From positions 744,001-808,000 of the forward strand of contig JADLZK010008224.1 of NCBI GenBank assembly GCA_015847255.1: 64,000 nucleotides of DNA, read 5' to 3'. The stretch is from Hyparrhenia diplandra. Its lineage: Eukaryota; Streptophyta; Magnoliopsida; Poales; Poaceae. This document shows positions 42,547-54,489 of this stretch, one piece after another; position 1 is the stretch's first letter; the number at the start of each line of letters is the position of its first letter. The notes beneath the pieces were generated by a model, which was not told where the DNA came from, did not search any database, and was given only the letters and a program-made list of their open reading frames with translations. The position numbers were made by a program, and so were the translations under genes.

Positions 42547-43589
42547 TGGACTTCTACTCGAGGCCGTTTTTCGGGTTACTCCCAAAGACTTTTCATGCCG
42601 GGAGTAAAGGGAGCTCTATTCTACCGAGCCTCGGCCGGGAGTAAAGCCCCCGCCGCCACCTGCCCGTTGTCTCCCCCACGCGCCCCCGGACTTCTACTCC
42701 CGGTTGGAGACACCAACCAGGAGTAAGTTGTCGGCCTTACTCCCGGTTGGTGTCTCCAACCGAGTAGATTTACTCGGTTGGAGGCTCCAACAGGGAGTAA
42801 ATCTCTACCTTTACTCCCCGATTGGTGTTTCCAACCGGGAATAAATCTTCCCCGCCTATATATATCGAGCGCGACGTTTTTAAATTTTGAGTCATTTTTC
42901 TTCACCAATCCTCCGGACATCAGTCTTTTACTCGGTTTTTCAACCCAACCGGGGAATAAAGGTTCACCATCTTCTCTCTCCTCTCATTTTCATCATCCAT
43001 TTCATAGTTTAGAGATTTATATAGTTTTAGTTTTTCTTTTAATTTCTTTTGTTTAGAAAAATGAGGAATTTACAATGGTTTACAAAAATGAGTATAGAGA
43101 TTAGATGTGAAATTCAAGATTTAGTAGTGTTTGAAATTTCAATTTGAATATTTGAATATAGTCTAAATGAGGAATCAACTTAATTCGGTTACATGTGTAG
43201 GCAACGTGGTATGGTTTGTAGTGCATGTTGGTCGCGTGCACGGGATCTATCGAACCCTGGCGAGATTGCCATGCTCAGTCTATCGCTACCCTAGAAATTG
43301 TTAAAAAAATACAACACAGAAGCTGAAGCTTTATCGCCTACCATGGTGCAAATATTCCGATAACAATGACCAAGATCCGCAATGGAGATTGAAGAGATGC
43401 CGACCACTCGCAGATTGAAGAGATGCCAGCTGGAAATATGACTTTCTTAGGAGCATTGCTCCTTGGCCTACTGAAAAGGATGTTATGCTTTAATTTATGA
43501 CTATGGTTATTGTTTTTCTTCTTTGGTGGAGTTTGTTATATGCAACCGAACAAAAGTTGTGGGCTACCTGTCATAAATTAATCAGTTGT
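42547..43589 (+). repeat. CACTA left subterminal repeats and leader
   Basis: Direct and inverted copies of a unit reading ttactcccggttggtgtctc or its complement occur at about 42670-42850, with more degenerate copies to 42960. These are the transposase-binding subterminal repeats expected in CACTA elements. The remainder to 43589 is AT-rich leader without an open frame. Confidence 0.7.
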
Positions 43590-44010
43590 TGTAACACCCT
43601 AAAATTCGCAGACTTTCTAAAATAGAGGAAAAATGATTTATTTATGTATTTTTGATATTCATGAAAACATAGGAAATAAAAAATTTCATTAAAATAAAAA
43701 TTATCATAAGGTTAGCAACATTGTTGTGCATACATGCTGGTGCATATTATTTATTATAATGTGTGGTTTTCACTTAAACTTAAATTGATTTAAAAATGCT
43801 TTTGAAAAATGGATTTGAAAATCAACTTACAGAAAAGAAAAGGAATTTATTCTTTTCTCCCTCGTTGACAATTTATTATCTTTTCTTCTTCCATTTCTTT
43901 TGTTCATTGGGCCAATGTTTTGGACCTGAGGACAATCCATTCCATGAAGCAAATAAATCAGCCCAGCACTCCCGGCACAGAAAAATAGTAGTAATTGTTT
44001 TATGCCTCAC

Positions 44011-44029
44011 TTCACTCAAAAAAAAAAAA
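44011..44029 (+). mobile_element. Minute poly(A) retroposition scar with 17-bp target duplication
   Basis: TTCACTC followed by 12 A, flanked by a perfect 17-bp direct repeat attgttttatgcctcac (43994-44010 and 44030-44046). It has the same form as the scar at 7914-7941 (TTCCCTC plus poly(A)). Confidence 0.8.
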
Positions 44030-44893
44030 ATTGTTTTATGCCTCACGGACGACATCAGGACACCAGCTGTATCTTGCCGTACGTATCTCCAACTCTCCAT
44101 CTATAAATAGCCATGAGCTGCTGCCCTTGGTTCGTTTTTTTTTCCACGAACAATCTATCGCCGCCGTGCCCTAGTAGATGGTATTAGCACCGTCTCGCCT
44201 GATCCCAGGCAGAGCCGCCCGCCGGCACCTTTGAAGCCGGGTGCTGCCTTTCCGACGTCAAGAACGCCCAGGCCGGTGAGTCTGCCGCCGCCGCTGAATT
44301 CTTCATCATCCTGTTGTCTTGCCCGCCGCCGTGACGTCTTCCTTTTCTGCGGCCGAGATTCTGTCAGCTGCTTCCGCGAGCAATGCACCGACTTGGACAT
44401 TGGCTACCGATCCACGGCCAGGAGGGCGTATCCTTCTACGTGAATCATCGTCCTCGATCTTGTCCGAATCGAGATCGTCAGCGCTGTACTTCTCCGGCTG
44501 ATGGATTGATGGTGAGCACATCTACGCAGCCTGATCTTGCTCTCTGTCGTGTTCATAGTTCTATGCCTAATGCCTTGTCGCCCCCATGAAATTGGCTATG
44601 AGAAAGCGAAACCTTCTGCGCCGTTGCCAGCACTTGCAAGCAAACTGCTATGTCATTCCCGCCCTTGCTACTGAAGCCGAGCGTGCAAAGCATGTGTCTC
44701 CGCAGATCATGCAGGACTGGGAAAGCACGTCGTGATCAAGCCAGCCGTGCATGCATATTATTTAATTGGCTAAATACTTTGCTGATGTCACACATGCATC
44801 ATCCTTGCATAGTAATTCAACATTTAATTTTTTGAAATAAAAATCTCATCAAATATCATGTCCGATGTGCATAGTGCTTTATTAGAATCTATA

Positions 44894-46169
44894 TCTATAC
44901 CTAATAATAAAACACGAAAAATTTCTGCCAATCTGCCCCTATGTAATCTGTCCGCTTCCCTCTGTTTTCTGTCCGCCAATAATAGCCCGACTCGGTCACC
45001 CTGTGCAACCTGACTCGATATATGAAAAAAAAAAAAAGAAACGTATCCTAACTGACCTGCCTACGTGAGCACAGAACCAACGAACGACAGGCCCAATCAC
45101 GCACCCACGCCGCCGCGCGGCCCATGCGGCCGCGGCCTCTCCATAAAAGCCGCCGCTATCTCTGAGCGGCTTGTCGGCGCTAGCCATTGTGTGTGTGGGG
45201 CGTGCGCCTGTGCGTCTGCCAGCTGCTTGAGTCCTGACGCGTGACGGCGTGAGTAACTCCCTATCTTCCTGTCCTTAATTTCCTTAATTTGCTGCTAGAT
45301 AGATTGGCCGATTGGGGGCATAAGCCTGACGGATGCATCTGTTTTTCTTGTTTCGATGTAGGAGTATGTGTTTGCAGTTGCACAGTATTGAAATACGGGC
45401 CATGCACAGACGTACAAGAAGCTGGTCGGGGACTTCACCAAGGTGATTGCTTTTATAATCAAGTGTAGCTCTCGGTAAACTGACATTAATTCTATTTTAT
45501 TTCTTTCTTTGAACGGAATATGCATTTGGAATCCTTACCAAGCAGCATTTGATGCAGTTGCTAGGCAATGATAATTCCCAGTGAGTCATCCTCCCACAAT
45601 AACTGAATTTCTTTTTTTCTGTTAATTTATGCAAAGTAGTAAGTAAAAATCATTGCTGACTTTAACAGATGAAGGAAAACATAGACATAAGAAACATTGA
45701 GTAATAGGTGGCAAAAGCAACTTCATGGAAAGGTACCGCCCCTTAAACAATGTCTCTGATAGTGTGGCAGTGCTGTGTAGGATGATACTAATAAACAATG
45801 CACTGAACAACCATGCTTCTTGGTACCTTCTCTGCTTATACATTCATCAATAATGAAGCGTGCAGTGTAATGATTATTCCCATTGGTTAAATGGTTTCAT
45901 CTGAATTCCCTACCTGATTGTGTATTAACGTACGTACATCTGTTTCCTGCGGAGCTGATAATGGGTTCAATTGCCTGTGGTCGATGTTTGGCAGTATGTA
46001 ATGGTGTGATATGTTATTTTATATATGCCATGGGCATGTTACTACCAAGATGTGATGTTTTATTTCAATTACAATATATCCAATAAGGTAATTATATGTT
46101 CGAAAACATTATTAGGTAACTACAAATCAAAGTTTTTTTTACCCGAGCAACGACGGGCATATTTCCTAG
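44894..46169 (+). mobile_element. Non-autonomous Helitron (1276 bp) inside the large LTR
   Basis: 5' end TCTATACCTAATAATAAA at 44894, preceded by A. 3' hairpin cccg (46142-46145) / cggg (46154-46157), then CTAG at 46166-46169 followed by T. The interior has a GC-rich, exon-like stretch at about 45050-45240 (minus open stretch 44996-45187) and no Rep/helicase coding. I do not recognise the captured sequence. Confidence 0.85.
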
Positions 46170-47648
46170 TATATACTTAATTAGGACCCAACAAAGTTTT
46201 CTTCATAAATAAAATATAATTATTTTATCTTGGTTTTCTAATTCAAGTTACAAACTGATTTAAATGTTTTAGATATTTCTCTAGAATATATATACATACT
46301 CTTATATAATAAAAAAATTGAGGATTGTTGTTTTCTTTTTAAAGCAAATCTTCCGATAGTCGTATCTTTCAAACCGTAGTCCTGTTTAGCATGCTTTTTC
46401 GCATTGTGTGTTCGTAGCAATGTGCATATCAATTTTCAAACTGTTTCATTGATTGGTGTATTGTTCTAATTTACTATGTTTGCGATGCATGTCTGTTCGG
46501 ATGCTTGTGTGGTGCTTTATGATCTTGTCCAGTCGGTGAGTTTTTATGTGGGTGATCTAGAAGAAGGTGATCAAGGAATTCTTTGAAGATTGGACTTGAA
46601 GAAGGTTCTGTTTTAAGGCAAGTATAGCTTGGAAATTGCTTACTTTATTGCAAACATGATCATATGACTTAATGAATGCTTATGCCATGAACGTTAAAAT
46701 GACTCTTAATAACATGGGGACTTATGCGCTTTAGTGAATCCGGGTATTACAAGTACAACTATGAGGGTTATATAGCTCGACTTTAGTTTCTTAAAGATCA
46801 TTTTTCTAGCAAGTTGGTATAGTGCAAAATTGGATATAGTATGCCCCCTATCCTGAAATATATGTGTATAGGTCGCGAAAGTTATGTGCCATATAGGAAG
46901 GGTGGGTCCTATGTCCGACCAATTAGCGCCCTAGCTTGTTAGACGAACCTTTTGAGGGCTTCATAGTGATTCTTGGTGTATGGGAGTAGCTTGCGCCCGT
47001 GCATTTGGGAAACGCGACTCATAGTGAATGTGTACACCTCTCGCACGTAGTTTATGAAACCGTATACTAGCCGTACTCATGGACACGAGCCGCCCCCGAA
47101 CCATGGCATTAAAGATGATGACCAATGTTTATTAACCGTTCATGCTTAATCGTTTTATGCTTTACATTAATTATGTTATAATGATCATGGTTCATAGGTA
47201 TGTAAATACCTAGCTAATCTTGTTGAGTACAACATGTGCTTACACTTGTCATATTTCGTTACTTGTATAAAAACCCGGGATGTAAGATTATGGATGGAAT
47301 GAGGGTTATAATGAGGACTACCGTGTTGAGTACTAGGCTTGGTGTCAACCGGTCAACCAGTCCTTGTTAGAGCTTGGCATTGAGAGTCGTCTTAGTTGCT
47401 ATTATTATGATTTGGAGACTTTGTAATGAATATTTAATCGCTATGTATTAAGCACCTTTGTGATGATACTTTTATATATTTGTCACTTATGTGTGTGACA
47501 TTTCAGGCATACATAAGATTTTTATACATCCTATTTTGTTCTTAAAATTGGGTGTGACAGGTTGTCATTCATGCATGTTGTGTAATTAATATAACTAATT
47601 ATGAGTTAAGATTTTAATATGGTGCGTCGTATATCGCGGTAACCGCAG

Positions 47649-48140
47649 ATGAGCCGGAATTGGATGTACAACAATCGATCGGCGCTCCCAAGAGTTCATT
47701 CGTAGGGTGCATTATTTCATAGGTGTGGCCGAGGCAAACAAGCGAGACGGTTTTATGTGCTGCCCATGTGCCATATGTATGAATCTGAAGGAATTTTCCC
47801 CTGTTCAAGGAATATTCATTCACACTTGTTTAAGTCAGGTTTCATGCCAAACTATGTTTGTTGGACCAAGCACGGAGAAACCGGTGTTATAATCGAAGAA
47901 GGTGAAGACGAAGAAGGAACGACGACGATGTTATTGCTGAATATGCGGGTGTCTTAAATGATACCGCAATGGAGGAAGCTGAAGAGGAGGTACCGGAGGT
48001 AGCGGTAGGAGATGAGGCAGCTGATGAGCTTGGTGAGGCTATTCGTGATGCACGGGAAGAATGCGAAAATGAAAAGGAGATCAAGTTCGAGCACATGCTA
48101 GAGGACCACAAGAAGTTGTTGTACCCGAAGCCGTGATGCA
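47649..48140 (+). pseudogene. CACTA transposase, N-terminal (Transpos_assoc) region
   Basis: ATG at 47649 begins MSRNWMYNNRSA, the usual start of tnp2-type CACTA transposases. DGFMCCPCAICMNLKEFSP (about 47750-47805) carries the CCPC...C zinc-binding-like motif of the transposase-associated domain. In the next frame KSGFMPNYVCWTKHGETG follows. An acidic region ELGEAIRDAREECENEKE runs to about 48120 (LLYPKP). Stops and shifts interrupt it. The large LTR inserted just upstream (47559). Confidence 0.8.
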
Positions 48141-49254
48141 GGAAAAAAAGTTGGGTACCGATTAATCGAATTGCTACAGTGGAAGGCTTAAGAATGGTGT
48201 TTCGACAATGCCTTCGGACAGTTATTGACTATCCAAAAGAAGATGCTTCTGAAGGCCAATGAATTGCCCGCCACTACATACGAAGCAAAACAACTTATCT
48301 GTCCTTTGGGATTAAAAATCAAGAAGATACAAGCATGTCCCAATGACTGCTTCTCGTACTATGGCAAAGAGAACAAGAAGTTGGATGAATGCCCGATATG
48401 TCATGCATCACGATATAAGATCAGGCGAGAGGACCCGGGTGATGTTGAGGGCAAGAGTCCTAGGAAGAAAATCCCCGCCAAGGTTATGTGGTACGCTCCT
48501 ATAATACCATGCCTGAAATGTTTGTTTAGAAACAAGGACCATGCAAAGTTGTTACGATGGCACAAAGAAGAACGTAAGATAGAAGGCAAGTTGAGACACC
48601 CTGCTGATGGGTCCCAGTGGCGAGCAATCAATTTAGAATTCAAGGATTTTGAGATGATGCAAGAAACTTGAGGTTCGCCTTAAGTACAGATGGTTTTAAT
48701 CCTTTTGGGGACCAGAGCAGGCCCATAGCACATGGCCCGTTAATCTATGTATCTACAACCTTCCTCCCTGGTTATGTATGAAGCGCAAGTTCATGATGCC
48801 GATACTCATCCAAGGCCCGAAGCAGCCTAGCAACGACATCGATGTGTACCTGAGGCCAATAGTTGAAGAACTTCTACTTTTGTGGAAAACACCAGGTGTA
48901 CGTGTGTGGGATGAGTACAAACAGGAACACTTTGACCTGCGTGCTTTGTTGTTCGTAACAATCAATGATTGGCCGGCTCTAAGTAATATTTCAGGACAGT
49001 CAAACAAGGGATATAATGCTTGCATGCACTATTTCCAGGATTGTAAGGGTATTTTTTTGAAAAAAGCTGCCAAAAGGTTGTGTACCTTGGCTATCGTCGA
49101 TTTCTTCCTAAGAATCACCCCCTAAGAAAGAAAGGCAAGCATTTCAAAGGTACGGCAGACCACCAGCCCAGGCCTCGCAACCGGACTGGTGAGGATATCT
49201 TGGAGATGGTCAAGGATGTCAAAGTAGTCTTTGGGAAGGGACTGCGGCGAAGCC
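48141..49254 (+). pseudogene. CACTA transposase tnp2 domain, first part
   Basis: 48225-48671 (148 codons) includes MLLKANELPATTYEAKQLIC, KKIQACPNDCFSYYGKENKK and DDPGDVEGKSPRKK-like sequence, then VMWYAPIIPCLKCLFRNKDH. 48778-49125 contains MKRKFMMPILIQGPKQPSND and DVYLRPIVEELLLLWKTPGV, then LRALLFVTINDWPALSNISG. 49080-49240 holds GYRRFLPKNHPLRKKGKHFK and FGKGL. All are hallmark segments of the tnp2 transposase (PF02992), which cuts at CACTA ends. The frame breaks at about 48671 and 49060. Solo LTR X2 inserted at 49254. Confidence 0.88.
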
Positions 49255-50930
49255 GTTGGCGCTTCTTAGCGCAATCACTAGAAACAGGTTTAGAACCCAT
49301 CCCTAATGGCGGCGCTTAGGAAGCGTGCCATCGATATCACTAAGTGGAACCACCGCGGTCGGTGATAACGCACTTTCAATCAACGGTGATAGATCTTGCC
49401 ATAGTTGATATTTCATCCGCAAGCGCCTGCATCTATCATTGTAGCATTTCACGGAAGTATTCGTGGTATCGTTAATTATATTTTCCCAAAGGAAGGCTTG
49501 TATATAAGAAGCTAGCATGGCATCCGGATGATGGAATGTGTGCACGCTAAGTCCAACTTGATCATAACAGGGGTAAGCAATACGATTCATAGATAGTGTG
49601 ACACACACATTGGAATCCACCTTGAAAGGATAAAGAAAATAGATAAAGAATAAATGAATAACCTATGGAGTGTTCTAATGTATTCTAGTCATGGTCATAC
49701 AAATGAATAGTTAGGATCATATGCTAACACAATATAAGCATGGTTATGTCTAGGATAGCAGGGAGACTCCCCGGTACCATCATCGGCCCAATGGGAAGCA
49801 TTTACTTAACTCCTACATTACATTTAACGTGGAGGGATTACAAGGGACTATTGAGGGGCTATCACGACCACCGCCGCCTACCCTCACGGCCATCGTGGCA
49901 TGCTCTCATATTCGAAGGTGTCGTAATGCCGGGCACCATGCCCGCGTACTAGAGCACTACTCTTGTCCCCCGGGATCCCCACCCTACGGATGGACGGACT
50001 AAGACAAGAGCAAACCCGAAAGAACGACGAACCGTTATCCCATCTATAATCATGTTATGCATACGATGATCGATGAAGAACTAATATGAACATGTCAAGA
50101 TTATGATATGTAAACTATATGCTAGTTCATATATCAACACTATAACATGAACAAGACTATACTCTAGTTCATAAGTTAGACCATGATCATAGAAATAGAA
50201 CTTGCAAGTAGGAGAAAGATCCATAGAAGATGTATATTACCAAAGCTCACTTTCTTCTAGATTACAAGCTCCTCCTTGTAGCTCTTCTACTCCAACTCTA
50301 ACCAAAGAAGAAGAAGAAGAAGATGGTGGTGGTGGAGAGTGAGGTGGTGCTGCTATAGGTGAACTCCAAGTGGTGTGCGTGGAAGAAGGAGGAGAGGGGA
50401 GCTACTTATACACATGGGAGAGGAGGTAAAAGACCCTAATACCCCTAAACCGACCTAAGGAAGGCGTCCACGTTCACTGAACCGGCCAACCCACCACCGC
50501 ACCGCCCTCCAGGGGAGTAATGGAACCGACCCGGCCCGGTCGGGCCGAACCACCCCGGGGAGGGTGCGGGCGCCTGCTGGGTGTGGGCGCACCTTGGGGT
50601 GCAGCCGCACCCCTTTGGGCTCGGGCCGGCCCAGGTCTTGGCAGGCCGCCGCCTTCGTCATGAAAAGTCATGGTGCGGTGTTTGGTTGGCCCACTCAGAA
50701 GTTTTGGTCCAATTCAACCCCGGGCTTGTAATCTTCAAGCACGCTTTCCGTGGTTGCCTTTTGGTCGTATTTCCACCTGTTTTTATTATAAATACTACAA
50801 AATACATTTTGGACACTACAAGTGGAAATATGTTAGTAATAAATGTATATGAGTATAAAAAGGTATAGTTTTGCTCCCTTTATGGTAGTAAGTTGACGGG
50901 GAAAAATATGTCGTTAGTAACCGGTCAACA
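49255..50930 (-). mobile_element. Solo LTR X2 inside the transposase gene
   Basis: Starts gttggcgcttcttagcgc (first T lost) and ends CCGGTCAACA, 1676 bp. Flanks aagcc (49250-49254) and aagct (50932-50936, after one extra c) are a near-perfect target duplication. It shares private sequence with the X3 right LTR, e.g. aaggaaggcg(t/c)ccacgttc, that X1 LTRs lack. Confidence 0.85.
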
Positions 50931-51797
50931 CAAGCTACCGCTCGAATGATTTGAAGGTCACGCACCCATGTGGAAGAAGAAGTCGATATTTTTGGGAGCT
51001 ACCCTATTGGCAAGTCCTAGAGGTCCGCAGCAAGAATTGACGTGATGCACCTAACAAAGAATCTTTGTGTGAACACCGCTAGGCTTCATGGGTGTGTATG
51101 GGAAGCATAAGGACACAGGAAGCACGAGAGGACGATGGACGCCAATACTTAGGCCCTACTTGGCTTCACTCTTACCAAGAAAGAGAAGGAACGCATGTTT
51201 GAATGCCTAAACAAACATCAAGGTACCATCCGGATTCTCCTCGAATATAAAGGGTATAATAAATGTGCCAGACAAGAAATTCCAAAACCTAAAGTCCCAT
51301 GACTGCCACGTGCTCATGACGCAGTTGCTTCCAGTTGCGCTAAGAGGAATTCTACCTCCAAAAGTACGCCCGGCCCTTGTGAAGCTATGCGCATTCCTCG
51401 ATGAAATTTCTCGAAGGCAATCAATCCACAAGATCTAGCTAAGCTCTGAGTAATGATGTGGTTCGGTGTCTTGTCGGCTTTGAGTTGGTGTTCCCTCTAT
51501 CCTTCTTTAATGTCATGACACACCTCCTAGTTCACGTGGTCAAGGAGATTGCTATTCTCGGTCCTGTGTTCCTACACAACATGTTCCCCTTTGAGAGGTT
51601 CATGGGAGTCTTGAAGAAATATGTTCACAACCGTGCTCGCCCAGAGGGAAGCATCACCCAGGGCTATGGAACAGAGGAGGTCATTGAGTTTTGTGTTGAC
51701 TTTATTCCTAACCTTGACCCGACATTGGTGTTCCCGAGTCACGACACGTGGGGAGGCTAAGTGGAAAGGGGACACTAGGAAAGAGAACATATATATA
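50931..51797 (+). pseudogene. CACTA transposase tnp2 domain, second part
   Basis: Resumes after X2 with NDL/GHAPMW-type sequence (about 50945-50973), then IDVMHLTKNLCVNTA (51038-51085). LKSHDCHVLMTQLLP-like sequence at about 51290-51330 is followed by RGILPPKVRPALVKLCAFLD (about 51340-51400). 51458-51760 encodes FNVMTHLLVHVVKEIAILGP and VFLHNMFPFERFMGVLKKYV, RARPEGSITQGYGTEEVIEF. Coding ends at GTLGKRTYI near 51795, where X3 begins. Several frameshifts are present. Confidence 0.87.
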
Positions 51798-51990
51798 AGT
51801 ACGCTTTCGAGGGTTGCGCCTTTTGGTCGTATTTCCACACATTTTTATTATAAATACTACAAAATACATTTTGGACACTACAAGTGGAAATATGTTAGTA
51901 ATAAATGTATATGAGTATAAAAAGGTATAGTTTTGCTCCCTTTATGGTAGTAAGTTGATGGGAAAAATATGTCGTTAGTGACCGTCAACA

Positions 51991-52990
51991 AACTCCCCAA
52001 GCTTACCCTTTTGTGCGTCCTCGAGCAAAAATAAGTACTTGGTTGTTGATCGGGGAGTTGCTATTATGCGATTACATTTTACAAGTGCGGGTTTATAACA
52101 AGATTTTCTACTATAGTTTGAATAAAATGGCACGCCTTTACTCACCCTTTATTACCTTTCATCATAGCGGGGCTTTTTAGGTCGTCTCTCGAGTCTTGGG
52201 CGGTTGCGGATAGAACGGTTATAATAGAAATACTATTCATTTATTCTTTTTGATCAACTTTTTCATCCGGGATTATTTATTAGATTATATTTGTTTTTGA
52301 GAAAGTATGGGCCTATTACTAAATATATTTTTGGAGAGGTGGGCTCTACTAAGCTCTAGACTTTTTGTCTTTTATTTCCTCTCTTTCTTTTTTCTTTTCT
52401 CTTTTTTTTTTTGGAGATGTGGGCTCTACTCGCTCTGACACGGACACGTGTCCATTTTTCATATTTTTTTTTTAGCATAGCCCATATCTTTTCTCTTTTC
52501 TTCAAATTAGATTCCGGATGTCAAGTTTCTCTTTCGAACGAAATCATGGCAAATCTATTTGTACCATATCATATTTGGCAACAACTTAGGACAGGATAGA
52601 GCTTATGCAACCCACATGAATCGGGTTTTTCAAGATGAGTTTTAAAACTTAGCCACTAAACTCAAACTTTAGAGAAATTCAAGTTATAAACTAGGTACAG
52701 GCAAAACATAAGACAGAGCAACTATTCATCATTTCAATAAGGGACTAAGACTAAACATTTTCATAGCCGATATGTATAGGCATGAAAGCATAAGAAGAGC
52801 TACTTATTCTATTTTTTGGATTTTTTTTTGAATGCAAGATTGCTGAAATTTTTAAACATGCTAAAATAAAATAAAGTTTGATGAAAGTAAATATGTAATG
52901 CAATGATACCGGGGTCCTCCCCAAGCTATCTAGAGGCCTCTTGATGGGGATCGAAGCCTTGGTGCCTCCGGAATGCTTCCTCAAGGCGTG
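51991..52990 (-). mobile_element. X3 3' internal region
   Basis: Equivalent to X1 12635-13580: purine tract next to the LTR, T-run/gtgggctctact units near 52320-52480, and the cggggtcctccccaagctat segment near 52910. Non-coding. Confidence 0.7.
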
Positions 52991-52997
52991 CGTTCTT

Positions 52998-54489
52998 TGT
53001 TGACGGGTTGTTAACTACATATTTTATACCATCAACATTAGTATAAAACTACCAAAACACAATAGCAATAGGACTTTGAGCTAACCATTTCCACAAGTTT
53101 TGGTATTTCACTTGTTTTTTGAGGACAATGTTGGAAACATACACATTTTGGACCAAAAGCAAAGGAAAACGTATAAAGAATAACAAGGCCCTAAATGGAC
53201 ATGAGCAAAGCAAGGAGAAGAGAGGAGAAATGCCCATAAATATGAATATCAACATCCATACATAAGCCCAAGAAGTCGAGGCCCAAATCCAACATGAAAT
53301 CATATCGGGCCGCGAGGACATGGGTTCAATGTTTTGGGCATAACTTTCTCATACTGAAATCGGATTTCAGTGATCCACCGGTCAAAACGAAGCTTACTCC
53401 GAGGCCCACGCACTCCTGCAAAATTTCAGGCCAAACGGCCCACATCTTGGTGTGCCCGCACCAAGTGGTGTCTTAGCGCGCACCCTAGCGGCCGCCAACC
53501 GGGCCCGGCTTTTCGAGGCGGTGCATTACCTTCCAAAAAGTGTGTTGCCGGCGTTGGTTGGTCGGTTTGGGCTGATTAGGAAGGTGTACCAAGGTCGGTT
53601 TGGTTCCTTCCATATGGGGAGGGACATTTTCCAACAAGCCCCCTCTCCTCTACCTATAAAAGGAGGCCCTCTCCCTCTTCCTCAACACACCAATCCATAC
53701 ACAACACAAGGAAGAGCCACAATGTAAAAGAGAGGAAGAAGCTCCCACTCCACTCTTATTCTTCTACTTCCTCCTTCTTAGTTCTAATGGAGAGTGAGAG
53801 AGGGAAGGCTAGAAGAGGGCTTGGCCTCTTCTCCATGGAGTCCCGGTGTGCCTCCCGGTGCATTGCGGATCTCGGGTGGTCTGAGTCTTGGGACTTGTCG
53901 GCACCGCCACGCTTGTACCTCTACAACCTTCTAATCATTTGGGTAAGAATGGTTGTGTCCTCTTCGGCTTATTACTCTTAAGCATATTATCTAGCTGTTA
54001 TAGAATTGCGGGATTGATAGTCAGTTCCTTCGGGCGGTGCTCGGTAGAAGGACCAGGGGACGGGTAAGCATTGTTAACACGCCGTAGTAATAATCACTAG
54101 TGTAGACATGGTGTCTAGACTAAGGGTTTTCTATCTTTTGTGGCACATCCCACGGTTGAGGTAGGTAGGCTACCGGGTTGTGACGGCCTTGTCCGAATCC
54201 TTTGTAATCCCCCCGTTGGTGTGGCGCGGTGCTAAATGCCGGTCTCCATCCCGTTTTGGGCGATTGCCCGGTGCCCAAAGTGAGGACATAATGACCAAGT
54301 GATCCCGCTAGAGAGTTTGAGCCCATAAAGATACCTCACCACCCATAGTTATCCTAGGGTGACTCTACTCGAGAGAAGTCACACAACCGTTCCTCATGGA
54401 AATACGACACCGAATACTTAGGGTGAAATGCTATAACGACAATTCCGCGGCGCTTGCGGATTCTTACGCATACGTTAAGAAACGTCAAC
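52998..54489 (+). mobile_element. Solo LTR Z nested in X3
   Basis: Starts TGTTGACGGGTTGTTAAC and ends GTTAAGAAACGTCAAC, in plus orientation like Y. TATA motif ctataaaagg at 53654-53663. The 54390-54480 block (gaatacttagggtgaaatgc) corresponds to the terminal region of Y, V and X LTRs. No clear target duplication (ttctt versus gattc). Confidence 0.7.

Larger units (their letters stand above)
43590..47559 (+). mobile_element. Large solo LTR (gypsy, Tekay/Del-like style) carrying a Helitron
   Basis: Starts TGTAACACCCTAAAATTC and ends AATTGGGTGTGACA. The five bases gttgt precede it (43585-43589), and gttgt recurs at 47561-47565, one base away from the end, so the target duplication is offset by a single g. 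A TATA motif ctataaatag at 44101-44110 supports plus orientation. Without the Helitron it is about 2.7 kb, with no gag or pol. The lineage is a guess from the termini. Confidence 0.72.

Noticed and set aside
46290..46330. A second Helitron 5' end (tcttatataataaaa) just after the 44894-46169 Helitron
   Set aside because: The motif is short and lies in AT-rich DNA; no matching hairpin plus CTAG terminus could be found downstream.
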